Origin: Sipunculus nudus
Lineage: Eukaryota > Annelida > Sipuncula > Golfingiida > Sipunculidae
Reading direction: 5' to 3'
Length of the DNA stretch: 64,000 nucleotides
Assembly: GCA_026874595.1 (NCBI GenBank)
Contig: CM049308.1
Location: 75,069,124-75,133,123, forward strand
In this document: piece by piece, positions 22,651-34,600 of the stretch
Layout of the letters: the number at the start of each line of letters is the position of its first letter
Numbering within the stretch: position 1 is the first letter of the stretch
The notes under the pieces: model-generated
What the model was told of the DNA's origin: nothing
Database searches by the model: none
Seen by the model: the letters and a program-made list of their open reading frames with translations, nothing else
Program-made: the position numbers and the translations under genes

Positions 22651-22797
22651 CATGTCTTAGGAAAGCACCAACATCCAATAACATCCGACTGTGAAAGAGT
22701 AACGATACCAATCTTGTAGTACGAGTCTATAAAATTAAAATAAATAAAAAGAAAAAGAAAAAAAAAAAGAAGTAGAATACGGATAGTCGGCAAGCGA
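22436..22797 (+). repeat. Near-identical tandem duplication, copy A
   Basis: Matches 22798-23156 base for base apart from two poly-A length differences. It starts TTTCTCTATAAAATC and ends TACGGATAGTCGGCAAGCGA. The seam at 22797/22798 joins the start of the hairpin terminus directly back to TTTCTCTATAAA. Confidence 0.9.
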
Positions 22798-23156
22798 TTT
22801 TCTCTATAAAATCTAAATAAATGCAGATACCAAAAAAAAAAAAAATAAGCTTTAGGGCACCAAGTTTCACATGTGACTAATTCTTACATGTAATTTGGAG
22901 CTGATTGCTCCGACGGTTTCTGACTGACAGCCATGGACGGCGGGCAGCCAACCTTGGACGGCGGACGCACGACGCCGTTCGCCTTCGCATAAGCTCACAG
23001 GTTCGCTAAAAAACACATGTCTTAGGAAAGCACCAACATCCAATAACATCCGACTGTGAAAGAGTAACGATACCAATCTTGTAGTACGAGTCTATAAAAT
23101 TAAAATAAATAAAAAGAAAAAAAAAAGAAGTAGAATACGGATAGTCGGCAAGCGAC
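22798..23156 (+). repeat. Near-identical tandem duplication, copy B
   Basis: Second copy of the unit at 22436-22797. Neighbouring repeats are 10-30% diverged by eye, so this identity implies either a very recent event or an assembly duplication. Confidence 0.9.
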
Positions 23157-24326
23157 TCCGTGTATCCGCTAAAATCAGAGTGGGATGGGTGAAGTGAGGC
23201 ATGGATTGAAAGGGAAGGGGAAATAGAGTGAGGTGTGTTGCATATTAGGATGGATGTCTGCAGTCGAAATGTGTATGAATTTTGCGCCACCTGCCACGAA
23301 ATCCAGAAAGCTATCCAAGTTGTACACATATACAAAATTGTAGGCAGATAAGTCAAACCACTGCTTGTATATGAGTGATTTTATCCCACAGCAGATAAAC
23401 AGATGGACGCTGTGCAAAAAATGTTGCAGGTGGCGCCACCAATTTTGTGTATGATAAAGAGCTATGTGAGATTTTTACACATGCAAAATTTTCAGGGGAG
23501 ACGTCAAACCAGTCGTGAGATATTAGCATGGGTGTCTGCAGCGTAAACATTAATGTAGGTGGCGCCGCCTGTCACCAGATCCAGAAAGCTATCATAGATT
23601 TAAATACATGCAAAATTTTAGGCAGTTAAGTCAAACTCCTGAAGAAATATGAGTGATTTTATCCCACGGCGGACAAACAGATGGACGCTGTGAAAAAATG
23701 ATTGCAGATGGCGCCTCCAGTTTTGTCTATGATAAAGAGCTATGTGAGATTTATACACATGCAAAATTTCAGGAGGATACGTCAAACCAGTCAAAACGTC
23801 AAAACGATATATGCCTAAACGTCTGCAGCCTGAATGTGAATGTAGGTGGCGCCACCTGTCATAAAATCAAAGAGCTATCCAGGATGTATACACATGCAAA
23901 ATTTCAGGTGGATAAGTTTAACCACTGCAGGGATATGAGTGATTTTATCCCAAGGCAGATGAACATATGGACGCTGTGCAAAATGGTTGCAGGTAGCGCC
24001 ACCATATTTTGTGTATGTTCTAAAGCTATCCAAGGGGTCAATTTGTATAAAATTTTTATCCTGATTGTGTCAATCTAGTCTCAGGAGATTCGGTCAAGCT
24101 ATTGGTCTGATATTTGGCATTTTCATATATCATGGAAAGTTTTCTCGTTAACCAGACCCATGGCACCACTTTTTCGTTTTTGTTGTATAAATTAATGCCC
24201 TTTTTCAGGAGTGATTTGCAGTACTGGCTTCTGGTGGTGCAACCTACAATTATGTTTAAGTAGCAGACATCCATTTCACTCCGATTTCGGCGGATACACG
24301 TAGTCGCTTTCGACTGCCTGTATCTA
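23133..24326 (-). mobile_element. TIR-bounded element with GGTGGCGCC array
   Basis: Left end ATACGGATAGTCGGCAAGCG and right end (minus sense) ATACAGGCAGTCGAAAGCGA are inverted copies continuing about 45 bp to GTATCCGC and AAATC.GAGTG. Each end folds on itself (AGTCG...CGACT). Between them lie cores at about 23430, 23560, 23708, 23846 and 23990 spaced 130-150 bp, the same dimeric repeat as at 14.6-16.1 kb in the opposite sense. There is no coding capacity. Confidence 0.65.
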
Positions 24327-24990
24327 GTTGTTTCATGTATCTGGTCACATAACAAAAGAGTGGTTTGAAGCCTGAAATTGTTTATTTCCTTACATATTTA
24401 ATGACTTTCCCGTGAGTGGTGGTGAAAATTACATTCATTTTTGCGTTCTGTGCAACTTGCCAGTATTTCAGCAGTGATATTTGTAAAATTAGTGCAGGCA
24501 CTCAGGTTCAAAATGTTCAGTGCATGCATTGTGCATATGTCATAAATGTACTTAAAAAATGATCAGTCAAGATGAAAGCATTATACCTGATGTATATCCC
24601 TTGGCACAAGTTTGCATAATGCCTGTAGGCCTTGTTTTCATTGTCTTATAGAGTGGATATTGCCTTACGTTTGGATATATTTAGAATTTTAAGACAAAGT
24701 TGTCCGATTCACCTGATGTGATGATAACTTCCAATTATTTTGGATTTTAACGATATAAGTTACTCTATACTTAATTGCGGAATCTACAACTGTGATACCT
24801 TCACAGTTGTGGGAACGACCTGTACAATTAGAAATGGCGAAAAGGTAATATGACATTAAAAAAAACTGATAAAAAGGCAAAATATACACATCAAAATACA
24901 ACCGTTTATAAGTTTGAGAGTAAATAATTTGTTTCGACCACTTCAGCTTGTTCTTACCTTATTATTTTAGTTAAGAAAAACCCCTTAACG
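24327..24990. other. Gene-free stretch
   Basis: AT-rich, no recognisable gene or repeat end. Confidence 0.5.
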
Positions 24991-25711
24991 ATACGCTCTG
25001 AACACAGCGCTTGACCTCCCGGCCCAGTGACCTCCTACTCACACGCTGTGAGAAAAAGCAGAATTTTTCAGGTTTGGCAACACCCAGTCAGATTGCGCTG
25101 GATAAAGTTAAATCGGATTGGCTCTGCGTTTAAAAAATCTGCAGAAATGGTAGAAGAAATCTGATTGGCTTAGCGCGCGTGTAAACAAACAAAGCTATGC
25201 GGGGCAAGCTCGTGCGGCACGCAATACAGGAAATATGCAGAGAGTGGGGTATAACTGACCTCTCGCAAGTCAGTATACAGACTGTGTTGAAAGCTCACGA
25301 TTGCATCGTATGTATTACAATCGGGGTGAAAAGGTCTGTGATACCAAGCGCTTTCCACAGCAGTGTAAAGTGACCGGTACCTCAAGGACATCTGTTTGTG
25401 CCGGTGATACCTGCAATGTGTTCGGTTAAATATAACGCAGGGGGAATTCCATAGAGACAGCACCGTCTGGTGGCCAAATCTGACAGGCAACCGAGGTTTA
25501 ATGCAGCGGGTAGTGTAGCGAATAGTTGAGCGTTGCGTAGCCTCTGCTCATGGAGATAACGATTCTGGTAGCTCAGCCGTTGTTTTCAGCTGATGAATTT
25601 AAAAATGGCGTATAAATATCACGTGATTCGGATCACATGACTCGTGACCTTCACCTTTTTGTTGTAAGCGGCCAGCGATAAACATAGCACGTGGTCATTG
25701 TTCACTAGCTA
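24991..25711 (+). mobile_element. Probable 5' region of a DNA transposon
   Basis: Starts with TACGCTCTGAACACAGCGCT, close to the first 20 bp of the 9.6 kb TIR element. The sequence then diverges but stays GC-rich with inverted motifs. It leads into the ATG at about 25712 of the transposase remnant, so it may be that element's 5' terminal region. The matching right end was not found. Confidence 0.4.
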
Positions 25712-28700
25712 AATGGAACCCAGTGAGTATGAGGAATTTTTGACAGCTTGAATTGGGCATTAAGTAAAAGCCGGAACTTGTCCAAGGCTTATGTGATTTG
25801 TTAAACGGGCAAATGTTTGTGCCATTCTTCCAAACGGACTTTTGGGAAATCTACGTGTTACTGCTTTATGCCGATGATGGTGGACGCCAGGACAGGTGTG
25901 CCAGGACATTGAGTTGTGATGTCACCTCTGAGATTGTTGATGCAAGACCAGGTGGCATCCTGCAGGAGAGTTAGTCTCACTGCCTGTGCTATACGAATTC
26001 CTTTGTAATGTAGTGCTTTTTACCTGCTTAGTGATGTTAAGAAAATGATATATAAACGTAAAACAGGTTCCAAAACCTTCCAAATATCCATTTTCACATG
26101 TATACGTCTGTAATGATAATGATTCTGACACACCATTTTGTTCTAATTTTATATGATGACATGAATGTATAAGTCATAAGACATTTCCTTTACTTGTATA
26201 ACAATATAAATGCTGTCTAGTTCAAGAATGAAATTGATAGTCTTCTGATGTTAGCTTTCAGCTAAGTGTCCAGTAAGATATGCTTTACAGAAAAAAGATC
26301 ACTTGCATGATGAAGCAAAGGTACATCAGGATTGCATGCAAAGGGCGAAATGAAATTGTAACAAGATTGCAGGATGTTGTGATAACCAGATTTGAGAATA
26401 GTACCTGAAGAAACAGGGCAGTATCATGACAGTTTTCCCTATTGCAGACTTCACCACATGCGAGGCAGTGTTTGGCTGATAGGACGAGACTACTGCTGCT
26501 CAAGACATGGGTGTCAATACTTGTCGAAGGGTGCCCCGAAGGAATACAGGGTCCAATAATCCTAAGTTGTTCCAAGAATGCCTATACTGGCGAATTCCTG
26601 GGTAGTTTCCAAAGCATGATTACAGGAGGAACGACGTTTGCAGCAATGGAACAATACTACAGGGATATGTGTATTGCCACATTCAAAGAAAAGGTATTAC
26701 AGTTCTCGAATCATGTTGCATGTTACCAAGCTAATATAAATATTGATCAGGCTGTTTTGGTTTGACTTTGCTAAGAGCAATCAAATTTATGACAACCGTA
26801 TGGCACAGCTTACAGGTACCATAATGACCTCGGTCTGCAGCGACCTATGACTAGGAAATTGGACATGCAGTACAATTCAGCATTTTTTGTAATGAATAAA
26901 TTGAAAGAAGGAGAAACCATATCTGAGGCACAGGATGTGCTAGTCGCCATGAAGAATCGCCAAGAGAATCTGCACTGTCCCCCGATATACCTGGTGGTGG
27001 TCGACAGCTGTTTCCATGTGCGCAAGAAGATACGGGAGGTGCTTGGGCAAGACGTGAGAGTGGTGTTAGATTTGTTAAACGCAATCCAGGATGTAACCCG
27101 TGAGATCTCAAAGCGCCATTCTTTCTCTAAAAGGGTCACTGGTGCATTTCGTCTGTGGTATCGCAGGGCTGGTGACACAGGCAGGCAACGGCGAGGCCTG
27201 CCAACCCCTCCAGTTGACGAGTTGAGAGAGAATTTAGACACGTTTGTATAAAAGTGTGGGAGCCTATGTGACACAAAGGGCGCTCCAGTTCTCAGTGCAG
27301 CAACAAAGAATGAGATCACAAAGCTGTTAGTGCATGTGAAAAATGGCTGCTTGGCATATATCCCACCACAAACAAGAACCATCAAGAATGAAAACTCTCA
27401 TAGACACCTGCGACAATGTAGAATTAATGTGCCTAGGTTGACTCCCTTTACGGACAGTAGCACGTCTATACCTGTTTATCACCAAATGGAACGGCCAAGT
27501 GTCTGGAAAGGGTAAAAGGTTAAGGAACGGTTGCAAGAAAAGTGCAAAAGCACCAAGTTGCCAAGATAAGCAGCAAGTTCATATCACAGCCTTTAAGCGA
27601 AACAAATACGAACACAACTGAAACCTTTGGCATCCAAGACAAATGTTTCATCGAAATGCATGAAGACTTTGGTTGTGGTTTGAAAAGCATGACAGAAAGA
27701 AATGTTGCAAGAACACTGCTGTTTGCAGAGCCACCCACACAAGATGAGCAGTTACGGATGACAGTGCAAACAGCCTTGCAGTATTACACCATAGCACAAC
27801 TAGAAAGAAGCACAGTGGTAGTTATGTCTGTGGTGACTTTTGCACAAAATGGATGTTTACTGGAGCTTATCAGCAGCTATGATATGCTAGAAGAGCCCGA
27901 CAGTCCAAGTGATAGTAGCTTAGTACAAAAGAGCTTGGAAGTGATACATGAAATTGAAAACTGCCACTGGCAACCCACATATCTCATAAACTTTATGCAT
28001 TCCGTGTTCACCTTTATTGAATCTCAAGGCTTAGCTTGGAATTTAAACTCAATCCTTATGGTGCGGTACAAGGTCACCCTGAAGACCTTGCACATTGTCG
28101 AACTGAGCCACATTAAGGAATTAATGGCAACAGAGGTGACGAGGAACACAAGAGTTTTATGAGAAATTTGTGTTGTGTAATCAACCAGTGTGCAACACCC
28201 CTATTTATGTCGCTTTAAATCGTGGTTCTGCACGAGGGAGGTTTGTCGGTCTTTCACGTATAAATGACGCACCATGAAATGACATCACTAGGACTCGGGG
28301 ACCAACTTGTCAGCTGCCATTAGCAAATGAATCCAACACCTGTCTAGGTTGCTGTTTCTTTCAAGTGTGGTAAAGGGGCCTCTGGTGAGAAGAGGAAAGA
28401 GGACAGGTGCCATGTCACCAACAAAGGCGTTATAGATATTCATGCCATGTTGCGGGAACTGCATGCTACGAGAAGCGGCCCTGTCGCAACTGTGCAAACA
28501 CAAATGAGCGTAAGCCATCTCACCAAAGGAAGACTAATTGCAGCCAGCAGGCCCCATCCCAGAGCCATTCCAGGTATAACACAATTGGCCTGCCTGGGAC
28601 ATGCCCAAAAGTCCGGAAATTGTCCCTACTGGAACTGTGCATTTTTGAGGCAGTGATCGCGGCCCATCCTGAGGAGGACAGGAGAGACGGTGATTGTATT

Positions 28701-28800
28701 TGTTCAGTGTATAACAAATTGATCAGCTGCAGCTGGATGAAAGCAAAGAAGTTGCCCTTGCACCCCGGGAGAAAAAGCAAATCGACATAGTCCTGACCCA
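25712..28800 (+). pseudogene. Decayed DDE-type transposase
   Basis: All parts read plus, in at least five frames. An ATG near 25712 (MEPSEYEEFLTA then stop) may be the start. 26442-26765 has EFLGSFQSMITGGTTFAAME. 26847-27251 has YLVVVDSCFHVRKKIREVLG (acidic D at 27003-27005) and a basic stretch with PTPPVDELRENLDTF. 27330-27420 has CLAYIPPQ...KNENSHRHLRQ (E at 27389-27391, in an N-E-x-x-H-R-H block). 27542-28162 is the carboxy part with YYTIAQLE, HSVFTFIES and VELSHIKELM. 28163-28270 continues shifted (YVALNRGSARGRFVGLSRIN), and 28570-28790 has cysteine-containing sequence ending LPLHPGRKSKS. Spacing of D and E suits an RNase H-fold transposase. I could not assign a superfamily; KDZ-like or another rare animal family is possible. 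Confidence 0.65.
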
Positions 28801-30390
28801 ACACTAGGGCGACAATATCCTCTTTCTGCAAATGCTCCAGAACCGGCTGGAACAAGATATAACAAATAGATTAAAGCATTGATATGCACTGCCAGGCAAA
28901 CCTACCAGGCCAATAAAGAGGGAATCTGTATATGCAGTGCTAATGTGATCCACTAAAGCATGCAGTCTGAGTAATGTGTTGGGCATCACTTCATATGAAA
29001 GCCGACCGTAGATGGTGTTAATTGAATCAGTTTTATTGAATCAGTGCAAAATGGAAGACAGGACTGTTGTTAACAATATGTCATGGGCTAAGTGAAATGG
29101 TTCAGGATGTACAGCTGCAGTGTAGTAGGCAAGAACGGATGTAGACAAGAATGGAAATCACAGATATTTGTCCTCACCATATTACTGTAAGAAATGAATA
29201 TTACCAGTGCAAGCAAGCCTGTCTGTCTGCTTACAGTGAGAAGGATGTCAGTGATATGTGCATGCATAATGGAGCAAGGAATGTTGGCAGCTGCCCATGA
29301 TAATGCCACACACACAGTAAATGGATATGCGAGTACACAGTAAAACCCTGTGTTGAACCCAATATGTAATATCACAGTCTAGATAAGAACGGGGACTTAT
29401 ATATATATATGATGACACAGTGCGAGATTAGACATAGGAAATGTATGTATGTATTTATGTCACTTGTGTGAGGACATAGTGAGGTGAAACATGCACTGTT
29501 GAACAGTTACTGGGCACAAATGATGTATAGACCGCAGGCCATGGGAATAATAATAAATTTGAATGGAATGGAAAATATATATATGGGGATATATAATATG
29601 TGAAATGTGCACAGATGTATATTTGGATATATAGAAAAATAGATAGCAATGATATGTGAGAGAAATATGGAAACATATGAGTGATATTTATATAGCATAA
29701 TAATAAAACTTAAAAGAAAAATGGATGTAAATAGTATTGCTATGTCGAAGGTCTGAAAAGGTGAATGTATATATTTATGGCATATATGAAGAAAAGGAAA
29801 TATATGTCTGTATATATGATATGTATATTGTTAAAGGTAAGTGCCACTATAATTTCTGGAATTGATAATCAACTGAAACTTTTATACTTTGTGCTTAAGG
29901 TTGATTTAGGTTGGAAATCAAACTTATCAACGGTGTTCACCATGCATGTTGGTAAATTATCACCTGTGAACAAGACGGGGTCAACCGGCTTTTATGATGT
30001 ACTGAAGAAAAATAAGTTGAAGTATATAATAAGCCACAGAATTGCAATAAAGTGTAATTTGAAAACTTTTATTAATAAAAGCGAGCAACATCATGTTTTG
30101 AAATACAGAAATTTAAAAAAGAAAACAGAAAAATATATTGTCAAAATTCGTAAATAAAAAAAAACCTGGCGGAAATGACCAAAATAAAATTTACAAAAAC
30201 TAGGAATGATTTCTTATTTTACTTTGGCCTATGAATCATTTATACTATATGATAAATTATCACCCACAAAAAATATGGGGTCACCATAGATCTTAGCAGT
30301 CAAACACTGTTTCTGTATTTCAAGAATATAAAAAAATGCATAAAAATTATGCATATATTAATGCATATATCTATAAAAGTAGTTTTCCTT
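28801..30390. other. Gene-free, AT-rich stretch
   Basis: No recognised gene. A lysine-rich open frame at 29765-30157 has no family signature and sits in low-complexity DNA. GATAAATTATCACC-type motifs recur at 29950 and 30250. Short (TA)n at 29398-29410. Confidence 0.45.
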
Positions 30391-30394
30391 GGCA

Positions 30395-30866
30395 TGCTGA
30401 CATGAGGTGTATCGTATACTTTGCACTGAAAGGGTCGATTCCAGCGTGCTATTTCCATCTTAAGGATCATTTGATCAAACTCTACAACACGTTCTTTTTC
30501 CACTGCAATGTTATTCTGGTCATAGATTATCTTCAGAGTGTCTTCAGCTTCTGTAGTGAAGTTGAACGTTAGGTTTTATGCCTGATGGGCAGCATTGTAA
30601 ATAAGTGCCATCATCGGCCCAATCTCCACATGTGGATATTCACACTTCAACTGTTTCCTTGCTGTTCTGGCAGCCTCATAGCGCCTGTGGGCCTGACCCA
30701 GGAATCGGAAGAGTACGCGTGGCCAAAGCCCATTCCTTTGGCTGGCTAAGAGCTGGAATAAATCCAGCACGTTGTTGATTATGCACCCCCCCCCCCCCCC
30801 AACAAAGATAGCTTTGATCTTTGACACTTTTGGGTAGCCGGTATAAGCCAAATCACTGACATGCAC
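30395..30866 (-). pseudogene. Unrecognised protein-like reading frame
   Basis: On the minus strand about 155 codons are open except for a single in-frame TAA at 30576-30578. Upstream of the stop: NVLDLFQLLASQRNGLWPRV and AHRRYEAARTARKQLKCEYP; downstream: NFTTEAEDTLKIIYDQNN and FDQMILKMEIARWNRPFQC. The amino-acid balance looks like real protein and the text crosses the stop smoothly. A 15-base poly-C run (30786-30800) lies inside the upstream part and encodes GGGGG. No family recognised. It could be a second gene of the neighbouring transposon, in opposite orientation, or a host exon. Confidence 0.45.
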
Positions 30867-31480
30867 CTCCCGTTACAGGTTGATATTAAGTTCTTTCGCT
30901 GGTTATTCAGAGAAGGAATCAGCACGTAGTACACATCTTCGGAAGTGATCAGACAGACCCTCTCCCTTCACTTGCTTCTTGGATGGTTGACATTGCCAGG
31001 TTCACAGCACACTTCTAATCTACATATCTACGTGGCTTAAAGATACCTTCCTCCGAAGCAGGACCTTGCTCAGATCCAGACAGTGCAGCTCCTGTTAAGT
31101 AGAACGAATTGTTTTACAATCCTTTCCAATCTGTTATACATCTGTTTGCAATCTGTTATGCGTCTGACAAACATGGACATCTCACTCAACTTTGTATTCT
31201 AAGAAGCAATTAAATACTATTCATGCCTATTGAAATTCAAAGAAATTTGTTTTGAAATTATTTTTTGGAATTATTAATAGAATTAATAAAGCATCCTTAT
31301 TATAGATAATGGGGTTTTAGAATTCTGATCCAAATAACTTTAAACTGGGATCCGCGTGGTTGACAATTGACGGCGTTTCAGTGGCAACGGTGGGATGAGG
31401 CATGGATTGAGTGGCAATGTGAAAGAGTGAGATTAAATGGCATATTGGGATGGATGTCAACCACATAAACACTACTGAAG
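30867..31480. other. Gene-free stretch
   Basis: 31380-31480 resembles the flank of GGTGGCGCC elements (GGGATGAGGCATGGATTGAG), probably the edge of another fragment. Nothing else recognised. Confidence 0.4.
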
Positions 31481-33012
31481 TTGGTGCAACCTGTCATATG
31501 AACAAGAAAGCTCAGTCTTGAGTACAAGATAAAGAGACATCCAAGATCTAATAGGTACTATATACATGGCCATGCCACTACGACAAACCAATTAAGAAAA
31601 GTGTTTTAATTCTACAAAAAGTATGTCATGAACATTTACATATGGACTTTCTAGTTATATTCGGGATGCACTGTCATTTTTTCGTTTTTCATGAAAAAGG
31701 TATACACTTATCTCTTTCAACAAGTTTATTTTTATTGGTGCTAGATCTTCTCGTACTATTGTATTTTCTAAGCATGTATTGCACAGCGCCTTTGGGCATG
31801 TTTTCACTGTATATTTAGGGCCCTTTAGATATGCTGATTATTATTATTATTATCATTATTCTTATTTCCCGGCCAAACTGTGTTCTTTGACCTTTGGCGC
31901 CATGTGCCCCGTGATGAATGCAAAACTGTCGTGTATCCACGGTTCACCCTGGCCTGACCACTCTTCTTCTTGTATAGTTCACCGTAAATCGTTCGCATAG
32001 ACTGCTTCCACTGCCTCGGCTCCTTCCCTGTCATTCATTCATTAACTTATCCTTCCATCCCTTGTCCTTGAACGTCTTCAAAGTCTTCTCATAGAAGCAG
32101 GGATTGTTATGAAACCAGTCGTCGAGGGCCTGCTTTGTTTCTGGGGTTAGGCTGTCACTGACATGTTTATTGCGTTGTTGGCTCAATGACAGGCCCTCGT
32201 CTTGGGTGAGCGGCTCCTCCGTGTCCACTTCGGCGGCTCCAGTCTGCTCATCCGCCTGAGCAGGTTTGGACCGGGCGGCAGCTTTCTTGCTGGGCTTTCT
32301 TGGCATTCCTTTTACCTTCTCGACACTCCTTGTACAAACCCCGTCTATATACCTGTGTATATCCATATGGTCCACGTGTGATTTGGACAAGTCGTACGAC
32401 CCATCGTACCACCAGTCGTGATTGGTCCTGACCAGTCATAACTACTCGTGATTGGTCAAACCTTATCGTAGAACCAGTATGAACCAACGTGCGACTGCTC
32501 GTCACCTTCGATCGCTACCGACCACTTGAGACCACCTACGACCACTCGTACGACAACATACATGTGCCAAGTATTTCTCCAAGACCACTGATGATTAGTC
32601 GATTGTTTATGAGTACCTATGACAACTACAGCAACTTACGACTTCTTGCGATCAGTTAGGGACTTGTCCTACGACCTTTCCACGATACCTACAATTTTTT
32701 AGTCGCAAGTGTTCATAACCTGTCGTAAACCGGTCGGAGGTGCATGTGTGTGACTAGGGCTTGAGCAGATCCCCTGTTATCACCCTGTCCGTCCATCTGT
32801 TTGTCTTGTCAAATTTTTCAATGAGTTAAAATTTTTATGAGAATATTTTCATAATAAATTTAAGCTGAGCACCGTGACCCACATGTATCTGTTTAAATGT
32901 TTTAACACTCCTGTATGTTACAAATTTTAGTAATATTGATATTTTTAATCATTTTTTTCATATTTCAGACTGCAACAAAAGATATTGTTGAATGAGCGAA
33001 ACCATATCAACC
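31481..33012 (-). repeat. 1.5-kb repeat with MADF frame, arm 1 of inverted pair
   Basis: Reverse-complement partner of 39878-41470. Matching runs include TCGCTCATTCAACAATATC, GATCTGCTCAAGCCCTAGTC, the MADF frame, TATACAAGAAGAAGAGTGG and ACTTTTCATGAAAAACGAAA (minus sense). 32390-32720 is rich in GTCGTA/TACGAC motifs, as is the MITE at 9.9 kb. The arms are about 85% alike by eye and enclose 6.9 kb. Confidence 0.75.
31840..32390 (-). pseudogene. MADF-domain protein of a transposon
   Basis: Minus-strand frame from ATG at 32390. A basic Pro/Lys/Arg segment (KGMPRKPSKKAAARSKP) is followed by an acidic linker, then the MADF-like core ALDDWFHNNPCFYEKTLKTF and DKGWKDKL. After a frameshift at the stop near 32031, the end of the domain continues as QWKQSMRTIYGELYKKKSGQ (the W.s.R..Y..L.KKKSGQ pattern of MADF). 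MADF is a Myb/SANT-like DNA-binding fold, and such proteins accompany transposases in Harbinger-type elements. Here the role is inferred: no transposase frame lies nearby. Confidence 0.65.
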
Positions 33013-34368
33013 TGAAACTAAAATACTCTTGGTTGCCAGGAGCATCGGACACCAAGTGCATACCTTATTAAATTGATCAAAATACAGCTTAATTTTCGGT
33101 CATGTGAAATCGGAAAGCCATCCGGGTAAGAATTATTAAGTAATTTTGAAAGTCTTTATTGCCTTGTGTTTTTAAATTGCTCTTCTAAAAAAATGAACAA
33201 AAGTCACGGTTATTTGTTTTACGCAAAGAAGACCATTAAAAGGTTTTGTCATTGTCGGGGCGTCTTAGACCTTATTGAGGCACGCGATCAACCGACATTG
33301 TCAGACCAGTTGAAGTGACATGTCGCACTACATACACGATGAAATAAAGCTCATATAAAGCGATTACTTGCTCTCTGTTAAGGTTGCATGCTAATAAATT
33401 TCCCAAGCATTTAACACTTTCATGCATGTTTTTATACATCGGAAGTTGAATGAAGGAGATATATGCTGGATGATTACAACTTGTGTCCTCTGTAGTAATG
33501 TTATTGGTATATAAGATTCGTGTATGCTATATTTTTGTATTTTCAATATCTATAGAAGATAGTTGCTTTTTTGGCTTTAGTGAATGCATGTATCTCCAGT
33601 TTGGATTCCTTATCTAGACTCAATATTCCACCAGCACGTCTAAAATAACCGCTACCTGGAAAGCTGCTGGCCATCCGTTTCTTGTGAACATGGTTATTGG
33701 TGTGAGGTAGGGATTAAGGATTGTATCTCGCCGATTTCGATTTTACACGTACGGGTGAAAAGATGGATGATAAGTGTTTTTTTTTTTAAAGCATTCGATT
33801 CAATCGACAAACGATTTAAAGTAACGCTCTTCAAAAACGAAATGGGTTTGTCAATTTATTTGCAGGGTGTGTCTACATAAAACGTTACTTCAGACCAAGT
33901 ATTCTGCTACTATTAGATATACTTCATAATAATTTATTCAATTTCAGCCTTGTTCTATCTGTATGAAAAGCACTCTAGTACTGGGAGGCAAGTGTAAAAG
34001 CGAGATTACAGGAATGTATATAGAGCTGACCTATATTGGTTCTTGTCGGAAAGAGTGTAGATAGGTTGCAGCGAGAGAGAGACGCGCTTAGTGAATGGTG
34101 TATAAAATGTGGAGGGTTAGCTTAAAGCCAGAAAACGGTATGTTTCTCAAGCACTTTTTTCAGAAATCAGTGCGGGCAGGCGTGTGTTTTATATAACATT
34201 TTTTTATGTTTCGATAAAAATTTCATGATCAAATAAAAGCATATTTTTTTTCTAAACAGAAGAAAGCAATACATAACAGAGGAGAACTTATCTGTATTAT
34301 TTTTATATTTAAATGTACAACGCAGGACCATTGTAAAATTTAGTGCCACAGCTGATCCTGTTAACAAG

Positions 34369-34371
<3 letters not shown>
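33013..34371. other. Gene-free stretch
   Basis: AT-rich, with a T-run at 33778-33788. No gene, repeat end or RNA recognised. Confidence 0.5.

Positions 34372-34422
<51 letters not shown>
34372..34422. repeat. (TA)n microsatellite
   Basis: Pure AT/TA dinucleotide tract. Confidence 0.95.
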
Positions 34423-34424
<2 letters not shown>

Positions 34425-34518
34425 AGACAATGAAAGAGTAAATAAATAGGACTATTTCCGTACAATCAATATAAAAGTATTTATAGAAAAAAAACATGCA
34501 ACCCTTGAAAAAAATTAA

Positions 34519-34600
34519 ATGACATTACTATTTAATGTATTCCTTGATTTATTCAAGGCGTTTGACACAGTGGTACAAATTATATATATTCATGTTTGAG
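34519..34600 (+). pseudogene. Tiny LINE reverse transcriptase scrap
   Basis: The stretch reads VFLDLFKAFDTVVQ, matching motif A of LINE reverse transcriptases (LDLSKAFDTV), with nothing RT-like on either side. It is a fragment of a few dozen bases left by deletion. Confidence 0.6.

Noticed and set aside
22502-23076. Two identical 69-residue minus frames taken as duplicated genes
   Set aside because: They fall in a non-coding repeat end (GGACGGCGG...GCTAAAA) that was tandemly duplicated; no protein features.
28520-28989. Minus-strand frames over the transposase tail
   Set aside because: The plus strand reads coherently as the transposase carboxy part; the minus frames are shadows.
29765-30157. 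130-residue lysine-rich plus frame
   Set aside because: AT-rich composition, no motif, no splice or promoter context.
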